Shown: positions 7,910-13,792 of the stretch, piece after piece | Numbering within the stretch: the first letter of the stretch is position 1 | How the letters are laid out: every line of letters starts with the position of its first letter | Assembly (NCBI GenBank): GCA_020697025.1 | Contig: JAJFBO010000049.1 | Location: forward strand, 1-13,792 | Direction of reading: 5' to 3' | Length of the DNA: 13,792 bases | From: Burkholderiales bacterium | GTDB lineage: Bacteria; Pseudomonadota; Gammaproteobacteria; Burkholderiales; UBA11063 | Notes under the pieces: generated by a model | What the model saw: the letters and a program-made list of their open reading frames with translations, nothing else | Told to the model about the DNA's origin: nothing | The model's database searches: none | Position numbers and translations under genes: made by a program

Positions 7910-9658
7910 ATGAAAGTATCAGACTATATCGTAGATTTTTTATGCCAAAAGGGTGTAAAGGTTGTATTTGGTTACCAGGGCGGAATGGTTACGCATATTG
8001 TTCACTCAATTCATGAACGTGACAATATAGATTTTATCCAGACTTATCATGAACAAAGTGCCGCATTCGCAGCGGTGGGTTATGGACGGCACACCAATAA
8101 TGTAGGTGTTGCTATTGCAACTAGCGGGCCTGGTGCAACAAATATGATTACTGGTATTGCTGATGCATTTTTTGATTCAGTTCCTACTTTATTTATAACA
8201 GGGCAGGTTAATACACATGAGTATAAATATGATAAGCCGATCCGGCAATTAGGCTTTCAGGAAACAAATATTGTTGAGATGCTAAAACCGATTACCAAAT
8301 ATGTAAAAATGGTCGACAAATATGAAGATGTACCATATGAATTAGAAAAATGTTTTCATATAGCCACATCAGGTCGAAAAGGACCGGTTTTACTTGACAT
8401 ACCCATGAATATTCAACGTCAGATTTTAGCTGTATTTCCGCAATCTAAGCAAGAAAAAGAAATCGTAATTGATGAAGTAGTGCTTGATGAGGTTACAGAT
8501 TTAATTAATCAGGCTAATCAGCCGCTAATACTAATTGGTGGGGGCGTTAATAATGCAAATGCTCTTGAAGAAGTAAGGCATTTTATTAGCAGAACTGGTA
8601 TTCCTTATGTTTCTTCACTATTAGGCAAGAGTTCCTGCAACGAGTATGATGAAATGTATATTGGTACAATTGGTTCCTACGGTAATCGTTGTGCCAATAT
8701 GGCAATTGCCAATACTGATTTGTTATTAGTATTGGGGGCAAGGTTAGATGTTCGGCAAACTGGTGGTTTAGTAAATAGCTTTGTTTTAAAAGGCAAAATT
8801 ATACATGTTGATATAGATTTAAATGAACTTAAGCATAGCCGGATAAATAATAAGATAAAAATACATGCCTGCATAAAAAAATTTATATCACAAATATTGA
8901 ATAAAAACTTTAATTTAAAAGATATGTCTAAGTGGCATAATTATTTAAGTGGATTAAAAAATAAATATCATCAGGCAAATGAGATAAAACGAATTAAAAC
9001 TAAAGTGGCACCTTACAAATTAATTGAAATATTAAATCAAATAGCCAAAGAGAAGGATATTTTTTGTGCTGATGTAGGACAAAATCAGATGTGGGCAATG
9101 CAAATGCTACGCCTTAGAAAAGATCAGAGATTTTATACTTCAGGAGGTCTAGGTTCAATGGGTAGTTGCCTGCCAATTGCCGCAGGTGTTGCTTTTGCCC
9201 AAAATAATGACAATACTATTTTTTCAATCAATGGTGACGGCGGCATACATATGGCAGTACAAAGCTTAATGCTAATCGCACAATATGATTTACCAGTTAA
9301 GGTGATTATAATAAATAATCATGCTTTAGGTATGATTACTCAATTTCAGGAATTATATTTTAATAATGTTACTACAGGAACTACATTCTCAGGTGGCTAC
9401 CAGGTACCAGATTTTTCTGGGATTGCCAAGGCATATAAAATGAAATATTTTAAAGTGGATGCCACGAATGAACAAAATATTGATATAAAAGATTTTGCTG
9501 GATTTATAGAATGTCGTAACTGTATTTTAGAATATGTTATTGATAGTGACTGTCGGGTCTATCCGAAATTAGAATTTGATCAGCCGATTTATAATCCATC
9601 ACCAGCATTACATGCTGAAATTTTAGCTCGGTATATGTTAGTATATTTAGATATATAA
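7910..9658 (+). CDS. yerE: ThDP-dependent acetolactate-synthase-like carboligase, probable YerE
   Basis: The 582-residue protein has the three-domain layout of acetohydroxyacid-synthase-type ThDP enzymes: an N-terminal pyrimidine-binding domain with the activating glutamate in TYHEQSAAFAAVGYGR (E48) and SGPGATN, a central domain (VNNANALEEVRHF, LLLVLGARLD), and a C-terminal ThDP site with NGDGG (GDG at about 442-444) and NNHALGM. In Yersinia, YerE uses pyruvate to add a two-carbon branch to C4 of CDP-3,6-dideoxy-4-ketoglucose on the way to yersiniose A. Its place directly after rfbH supports that role over branched-chain amino-acid synthesis, and no IlvH-like small subunit is present. ATG 7910, giving MKVSDYIVDF, is the family start; a TTG at 7880 inside rfbH would add ten unlikely residues. 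No lesion seen. Other acyl acceptors cannot be excluded. Confidence 0.85.
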   Translation: MKVSDYIVDFLCQKGVKVVFGYQGGMVTHIVHSIHERDNIDFIQTYHEQSAAFAAVGYGRHTNNVGVAIATSGPGATNMITGIADAFFDSVPTLFITGQVNTHEYKYDKPIRQLGFQETNIVEMLKPITKYVKMVDKYEDVPYELEKCFHIATSGRKGPVLLDIPMNIQRQILAVFPQSKQEKEIVIDEVVLDEVTDLINQANQPLILIGGGVNNANALEEVRHFISRTGIPYVSSLLGKSSCNEYDEMYIGTIGSYGNRCANMAIANTDLLLVLGARLDVRQTGGLVNSFVLKGKIIHVDIDLNELKHSRINNKIKIHACIKKFISQILNKNFNLKDMSKWHNYLSGLKNKYHQANEIKRIKTKVAPYKLIEILNQIAKEKDIFCADVGQNQMWAMQMLRLRKDQRFYTSGGLGSMGSCLPIAAGVAFAQNNDNTIFSINGDGGIHMAVQSLMLIAQYDLPVKVIIINNHALGMITQFQELYFNNVTTGTTFSGGYQVPDFSGIAKAYKMKYFKVDATNEQNIDIKDFAGFIECRNCILEYVIDSDCRVYPKLEFDQPIYNPSPALHAEILARYMLVYLDI

Positions 9659-9661
9659 TAT

Positions 9662-10651
9662 ATGTAACTAAAAAAAATTATCTCAAATAATTTATTAGGT
9701 AATCATTTATTTATTACCGGGGCAACTGGATTTTTTGGTAAAAACATACTAAATTATTTACAAACTAATCAAATTAAACTGGGAAAAATTACGATTTTAA
9801 CCAGAAATATAGAAAAGTTCAGAATGCTATGCCCGGATTTAAATAATACATTAAATCTTGAATATATAGAACAAAATATATCATTGCCTTTAAATTATAC
9901 TGAAGGCGCAAGTTATGATTTTATTATCCATGCAGCAACTGGCGTTGTTGAAAAAACACCTTCCATAGTACTTATGGAGGAGATAATATCAGGCACCAAA
10001 AATATTTTGGATTATGCCAAAAAATGTAATGTTAAATCAGTTATTAATATAAGTTCAGGTGCCGTTTATGGTGATTTATCTGCTTTGGTTGCAGCTACTG
10101 AATGCTTAACTAACATGCCTGAAGTTGAGAAGACTTCCAGTAGCTATGGTATAGGTAAATTAGTTTCTGAACATTATAGTTATTTATATGCCAATGACTT
10201 AATGAAAGTAACCTCACTAAGATGCTTTTGTTTTGGTGGTGAGTATCTTGATATGGAGCACTATGTACTAGGTAATTTTATTAAAAAGGCTATCAAAAAT
10301 GAAGATATAATAGTGCAGGCGGGTAAAAATATTTACCGTTCCTATCTGGCTACAGAAGATTTAGTCGAAACAATATTGTATACTATGATAAAGGCTAATG
10401 ATCGCAAGTCCAATTATGAAGTCTATAACGTAGGCTCAGATGAAGCAATTGCAATTCCTGAGTTAGCAAAATTTATATGCCGGGTATTAAATAGCCATTC
10501 CAAGATAATATGCCCTAATCTGGAGAATAAGCAAGTTTCTTACTATGTACCCAATGTGGATAAGATACGTAAGACTGGTCTGGAAATGCCATCTAAATTA
10601 GCCGATATAATTTTAAATGTACAAAAATATTATTTAGCGCTTACTCAATAG
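9662..10651 (+). pseudogene. Extended-SDR nucleotide-sugar reductase/epimerase with stop at codon 2
   Basis: The reading frame encodes a 329-residue extended SDR protein: Rossmann motif FITGATGFFGKN near residues 17-28, HAATGVVE, SSGAVYG, catalytic YGIGK, then GNFIKKAIKNEDIIVQAG, RSYLATEDLVE and YNVGSDEAIAIPELAK. The only ATG before the Rossmann motif is 9662, 3 nt after the yerE stop, and it is followed at once by TAA (9665-9667). A single substitution from AAA or CAA would explain this. No in-frame ATG, GTG or TTG precedes the motif after that stop; the next ATG, 9824, would lose the nucleotide-binding half of the fold. Context suggests reduction of the 4-keto or side-chain carbonyl after YerE (a YerF-like step), but this protein could instead be an epimerase. 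Non-AUG initiation, for example ATT at 9677, is possible but unsupported by a ribosome-binding site. Confidence 0.75.
9670..9677 (+). repeat. A8 tract at the start of the SDR gene
   Basis: Eight A residues follow the ATG-TAA-CT at the beginning of the SDR reading frame. Length change in the tract would not rescue translation by itself: neither alternative frame offers a standard start codon between the last upstream stop and the tract. It is therefore a sequencing-error or mutation-prone spot rather than an obvious phase switch. Confidence 0.35.
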
Positions 10652-10675
10652 TTAATTACAGAGGTATGCAAAATT

Positions 10676-11680
10676 ATGGATTCTATAACTCCAAGAGATC
10701 AGTTACTACAACGAAATAGCATTTCGGCAATAGTTGCGTGCTATAAGGATGCCCAGGCTATACCTATTATGGCTGAACGCCTGGTAAAAGTTTTTGAGAA
10801 GTGTGGCATTGATTATGAAATAATTTTTGTGGATAACGGCAGTCCGGATGAGAGTGAAGAGGTTATCCGTAACTTGTCAGCTTTAAATCCAAAAGTAATT
10901 GGAATTACAAACTCACGTAGCTTCGAACAAACGTCACAAGGTTCTTTTAGAAGTGGAATGGAGATTGCAACTAAAGATGCATGTGTACTTTTAGATGGAG
11001 ATTTGCAAGATCCACCCGAATTAATTGAAGATTTTATCAGCAAGTGGCGTGAAGGTTATGATGTTGTGTATGGGGTTCGCTTTAAGCGTGAAGCTCCATT
11101 GAGTATGCAATGGGGGTCAAAGGCTTTTTATCGTATATTTGACTGGCTATCCACAACTTCTATGCCTCATGATGCAGGAGATTTTTCATTAATTGATAAA
11201 AAAGTAGTTTATTGGATACTAAAATGTAATGAGCGGGATATATTTATTCGTGGTATAAGAGCTTATGTAGGGTTTAAGCAAACCGGCATAGAATATCATC
11301 GTCCTGAGAGGATGTTTGGAATATCTTCAAATAATTTTTTTAAAAATATCAGTTGGGCAAAAAAAGGCATTTTTTCATTTAGTCGTAAGCCTTTAGACAT
11401 GCTAACTACATTTGGTTTTGCATCGGTTATATTTACAGTTTTCTTAGCTGTTTTTGAGATCATACTTCATTTTATATCACCTCAGTTAGCACCTAAAGGA
11501 ATTACTACAATTATTCTTTTAATTATGTTTTTTGGTTCTTTTAATATTCTTGCTATTAGTGTTGTGGGAGAATATATTGCCAAAATTTTTGAAGAAGTCA
11601 AACAGCGTCCTTCATTTATACGTAATAACTTAATAAAAAATGGTAAAATTATATCTTTTCCGACTAATCAATGTCATTAA
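10676..11680 (+). CDS. GtrB/Dpm1-like polyprenyl-phosphate glycosyltransferase
   Basis: A 334-residue GT2 enzyme with two C-terminal membrane segments (about 243-267 and 276-300), the architecture of GtrB and dolichol-phosphate-mannose synthase-like proteins. These transfer a sugar from a nucleotide donor to undecaprenyl phosphate at the inner face of the cytoplasmic membrane. The GT-A domain begins SAIVACYKDAQAIPIMAE and carries FVDNGSPDES (51-60), the characteristic DGDLQDPPE (107-115) and HDAGDFSLIDKKVV (about 165-178). After the second membrane segment comes VVGEYIAKIFEEVKQRP, the usual tail motif. Start ATG 10676 is preceded by AGAGG about 13 nt upstream, a slightly long spacing. It sits 24 nt after the SDR stop and 77 nt before a GtrA-family gene; the pairing is typical of sugar-flipping modules. 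Which sugar it loads is not visible. Confidence 0.88.
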   Translation: MDSITPRDQLLQRNSISAIVACYKDAQAIPIMAERLVKVFEKCGIDYEIIFVDNGSPDESEEVIRNLSALNPKVIGITNSRSFEQTSQGSFRSGMEIATKDACVLLDGDLQDPPELIEDFISKWREGYDVVYGVRFKREAPLSMQWGSKAFYRIFDWLSTTSMPHDAGDFSLIDKKVVYWILKCNERDIFIRGIRAYVGFKQTGIEYHRPERMFGISSNNFFKNISWAKKGIFSFSRKPLDMLTTFGFASVIFTVFLAVFEIILHFISPQLAPKGITTIILLIMFFGSFNILAISVVGEYIAKIFEEVKQRPSFIRNNLIKNGKIISFPTNQCH

Positions 11681-11757
11681 CATATGCATATATGTTTTAA
11701 AGCAGAAAACTGGTTGTTATCATTATATAGTTGAGAATCTGATTTTAAGTAGGTAAA

Positions 11758-12183
11758 ATGTTCAAAATACTAAATTTACTTTCCAGTAATAAATTTGTAG
11801 GCTTCTTATTTATTGGCGGCTTTAATACAGTAATGGGTCTTATTTTATACTCATTTTTATTGTACTTAGGTCTGCATTATTTATTGGCAAGTACGGCTAC
11901 ATTTATTTTTGGGGTACTTGAAGGATATATACTTAACTCAATTTTGGTATTTAAAGAAAAACCACAATTTAAATCATTACTTAGATTTACTTTAGTATAT
12001 TTTATTTCATTGGCGCTTAATTTATTTATGATGTATGTCTTTGTGGATATGCTGCATACAGATAAATTACTGGCACAGATAATTACTTGTTTTATTCTAG
12101 CTGGTGTAAATTTTTATTTAATTAAGATGTTTGTATACAGTGTACAGCTTGGACCTTCAAACATGACTTATCATGATCAATAA
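11758..12183 (+). CDS. GtrA-family membrane protein (candidate lipid-linked sugar flippase)
   Basis: A small 141-residue protein with four predicted membrane segments (about 13-36, 41-63, 74-96 and 104-127), the size and topology of the GtrA/DPMS3 family. The first helix carries FLFIGGFNTVMGLILY, and the second ends in GYILNSILVFK, matching the N-x-x-x-VF pattern common there. Family members are thought to move undecaprenyl-phosphate-linked sugars across the cytoplasmic membrane. The neighbouring GtrB-like enzyme fits this exactly. An AGGT lies a few nt before ATG 11758. The 3' end overlaps the following glycosyltransferase by 11 bp, so these two are translationally linked. The periplasmic transferase that normally completes a gtr set is not adjacent; the broken polytopic protein at 1432-2758 is the only membrane-glycosyltransferase candidate in the window. 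Confidence 0.85.
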   Translation: MFKILNLLSSNKFVGFLFIGGFNTVMGLILYSFLLYLGLHYLLASTATFIFGVLEGYILNSILVFKEKPQFKSLLRFTLVYFISLALNLFMMYVFVDMLHTDKLLAQIITCFILAGVNFYLIKMFVYSVQLGPSNMTYHDQ

Positions 12184-13099
12184 CAATTCGCTTATTTCAA
12201 TTGCTATGGCTACATATAATGGTAGTCTATTTTTACTTAGTCAGCTAGATAGTATTATTAACCAAACATATAAAAATATAGAAATCATCATTGTTGATGA
12301 CTGTTCTAGCGATGACACCGTTAAAATAATCAGGCAATATCAAAAGCTGCACACAAACATTAAGTTGGTCCAAAATCCGGTTAATCTGGGAATAGTAAAG
12401 ACGTTTGCATATGCAATTAGTTTATGTAGTGGGGAATATATTGCACTGGCTGATCAGGATGATATTTGGTTTAGCAATAAATTAGAAAGGCTGCTGGAAA
12501 ATATTGGTGATAACTTGCTAATTCATAGTGATGCAGTTTTAGTTGATGAAAATATGCAAGTTATTGCTAACTCTAATATGCAATTCAAAGACAAGTTTAA
12601 ATCAGGCTTTGAGGATTATTTAATTAGTAATAATGTTACTGGTTGTACAGCATTATTTTCTAGAAAACTACTTGAATTAGCTTTGCCTATTCCAGATGAA
12701 TTTTATATTCATGATCATTATTTAGCACTTATTGCCAGCTTCTACGGTTCTATAAAATTTTTAGACATACCTTTAGTTTATTATCGTCAGCATGGAAGCA
12801 ACTTTATTGGAGCAAAAAGGCCACGATTTAATTACTTTATACTAAATTGTAAAGCGGTTGCAGATAGTTACTCTATACTATTGAAAAGTCCGGTTTTTAA
12901 AAATAATTTTTCTCTAGAATTAATACATGATTATCGTTTAAGTATATATTTAGGTAAATGGGTTAGTAAATTTAGCATATTTAAATTATTTCAGTTAAAA
13001 CACGGACTAAAGCTTTTCATCTATTATATACTAATAGGCGGATTATTTGGCCGTACAGTTTCTGGGAAAATTTATAATTTTTTATATAAAATTAAATAA
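12173..13099 (+). CDS. Glycosyltransferase family 2
   Basis: A 308-residue cytoplasmic GT2 enzyme. The N-terminal GT-A fold begins LISIAMATYNGSLFLLSQLD (about 7-26), with IIIVDDCSSDDT (38-49), NPVNLGIVKTF (68-78) and the metal-binding DQDDIW (94-99), a version common in rhamnosyl- and related O-antigen glycosyltransferases. Further on are VTGCTALFSRKLL (about 155-167), the catalytic-base region IHDHYLALIA (179-188) and YYRQHGSN (203-210). The C-terminal third is less conserved and has hydrophobic stretches that may bind the membrane. Start ATG 12173 lies inside the GtrA gene's 3' end (11-bp overlap), which supports coupled translation. It is the last protein gene before the rRNA operon, with no strong terminator after it. 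Donor sugar unknown. Confidence 0.85.
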   Translation: MINNNSLISIAMATYNGSLFLLSQLDSIINQTYKNIEIIIVDDCSSDDTVKIIRQYQKLHTNIKLVQNPVNLGIVKTFAYAISLCSGEYIALADQDDIWFSNKLERLLENIGDNLLIHSDAVLVDENMQVIANSNMQFKDKFKSGFEDYLISNNVTGCTALFSRKLLELALPIPDEFYIHDHYLALIASFYGSIKFLDIPLVYYRQHGSNFIGAKRPRFNYFILNCKAVADSYSILLKSPVFKNNFSLELIHDYRLSIYLGKWVSKFSIFKLFQLKHGLKLFIYYILIGGLFGRTVSGKIYNFLYKIK

Positions 13100-13239
13100 A
13101 TAGCACTTATTAACATTTTATTTAAGTACATAATTGTATTTCTTAATCTTAAGATCTATATATCAATTAAATTTAAAAATATTAATTTGAATAATTTCAG
13201 TTGCTTGTAAATATTTATGGATTAAGTCACGAATATTAT
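13100..13239 (+). other. AT-rich intergenic spacer upstream of the rrn promoter
   Basis: Between the last glycosyltransferase and the rrn promoter is about 140 bp of very AT-rich DNA with no open frame of note. The part just upstream of the -35 (about 13160-13225) has A/T runs that could act as an UP element for RNA polymerase alpha subunits, as is usual for strong rRNA promoters. This is inferred from composition only. No convincing terminator for the upstream operon was found. Confidence 0.4.
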
Positions 13240-13269
13240 TTGACAACTGGCCAATCTCATGTATATAAT
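13240..13269 (+). promoter_or_regulatory. rRNA operon promoter (sigma-70 type)
   Basis: A perfect TTGACA at 13240-13245 is followed after 18 bp by a perfect TATAAT at 13264-13269 (or TATATA at 13262-13267 with 16 bp spacing). The match to consensus, the AT-rich upstream region and the position about 165 bp before 16S rRNA identify it as the main rrn promoter. A start near 13276 is expected. The C/G-containing stretch right after the -10 could serve as a stringent-control discriminator (inference). Confidence 0.88.
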
Positions 13270-13275
13270 ACCGTT

Positions 13276-13292
13276 CTCGCTTAGAAAGCGGG
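13276..13292 (+). promoter_or_regulatory. boxB-like hairpin in the rRNA leader
   Basis: The sequence CTCGCTT-AGA-AAGCGGG can form a 7-bp stem (one G-T pair) with a 3-nt loop, at the predicted 5' end of the rRNA transcript and about 50 nt before the boxA. Its order relative to boxA matches the boxB-boxA arrangement of rrn antitermination leaders. Confidence 0.55.
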
Positions 13293-13339
13293 TAAAGATT
13301 TCGGTGAAGAAATTAAGTATGAAGCTGAATCTTAAAACA

Positions 13340-13352
13340 GATCTTTAACAAG
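13340..13352 (+). promoter_or_regulatory. boxA antitermination element of the rRNA leader
   Basis: GATCTTTAACAAG closely matches the boxA element of bacterial rRNA leaders (E. coli TGCTCTTTAACAA). The boxA RNA binds NusB-NusE (S10) and makes RNA polymerase resistant to Rho during rRNA synthesis. It lies about 83 nt before the 16S start, a normal location. Confidence 0.85.
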
Positions 13353-13387
13353 TTAGATAAATAAATCAATAAATGTGAGGCATCTGG

Positions 13388-13406
13388 CTATTGCCACAAG
13401 CAATAG
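13388..13406 (+). other. Perfect hairpin in the 16S leader
   Basis: CTATTGC at 13388-13394 pairs perfectly with GCAATAG at 13400-13406 around the loop CACAA. It lies about 29 nt before the predicted mature 16S 5' end. It may be a folding or processing element of the pre-rRNA; the other strand of the RNase III processing stem would lie beyond the window, so its role cannot be assigned. Confidence 0.5.
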
Positions 13407-13434
13407 TTTGGTGTTTTGGATTTATAACCTTTTA

Positions 13435-13792
<358 letters not shown>

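Noticed and set aside
8677..8874. Minus-strand open frame opposite yerE
   Set aside because: Short, without motifs, and antisense to a conserved gene.
9655..9680. A8-tract slippage as an on/off switch for the SDR gene
   Set aside because: Neither alternative frame offers an ATG, GTG or TTG between its last stop and the tract, so adding or losing an A would not create a translated full-length product.
10813..11043. Minus-strand open frame opposite the GtrB-like gene
   Set aside because: Antisense to the DGDLQDPPE-containing GT2 domain; no independent support.
11679..11696. AACATAT-GCAT-ATATGTT hairpin after the GtrB-like gene as a terminator
   Set aside because: The 7-bp stem is almost pure A/T, has only a short T stretch after it, and lies inside what looks like one operon; too weak to call.
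13092..13125. 9-bp inverted repeat TTAAATAAA/TTTATTTAA at the end of the last glycosyltransferase as a terminator
   Set aside because: The stem is entirely A/T with a 16-nt loop and no U-tract; expected by chance in DNA this AT-rich.

Overview
The window reads as chromosomal DNA from a low-GC betaproteobacterium. The taxonomic evidence is the first ~358 nt of a 16S rRNA gene at the right end (from about 13435). It carries stretches typical of Betaproteobacteria, such as GTGAGTAATACATCGGAAC, while the protein-coding DNA is strikingly AT-rich. A low-GC Neisseriales-type organism (for example an Aquella relative) is my best guess, but I cannot test this without a search. All genes lie on the + strand.

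Layout. Positions 1-4664 hold an AT-rich block of cell-surface polysaccharide genes: the 3' end of a WsaF-like glycosyltransferase, a GT4-type glycosyltransferase, a polytopic membrane protein broken by two frameshifts, and a 624-residue protein with two GT2 domains. A 151-bp gap with a possible weak promoter follows. Positions 4816-10651 form a compact nucleotide-sugar operon: rfbF/ddhA (glucose-1-phosphate cytidylyltransferase), rfbG/ddhB (CDP-glucose 4,6-dehydratase, broken), rfbH/ddhC (CDP-4-keto-6-deoxyglucose 3-dehydrase, E1), a ThDP-dependent YerE-like carboligase, and an extended-SDR sugar reductase/epimerase with a stop at codon 2. Positions 10676-13099 hold a GtrB/Dpm1-like polyprenyl-phosphate glycosyltransferase, a GtrA-family flippase candidate and a GT2 glycosyltransferase. 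Positions 13100-13434 contain a near-consensus rrn promoter and a leader with a boxB-like hairpin and a boxA, followed by 16S rRNA.

How it works together. The sugar operon has the gene set expected for a CDP-3,6-dideoxyhexose that receives a two-carbon branch from pyruvate (yersiniose-type) and is then reduced at the keto group. The flanking glycosyltransferases would assemble an O-antigen or similar glycan, with the GtrB/GtrA pair loading and flipping a lipid-linked sugar.

The most notable point is decay. Four independent lesions in three genes (two one-base losses, one internal deletion of roughly 30 codons with a frame change, one nonsense codon) lie among intact neighbours. The pathway is interrupted at its second and last steps, and no rfbI/ddhD-type E3 reductase is present in the window. 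I did not find a clearly undescribed system; the decaying branched-dideoxysugar pathway next to an rRNA operon is the observation most worth checking.
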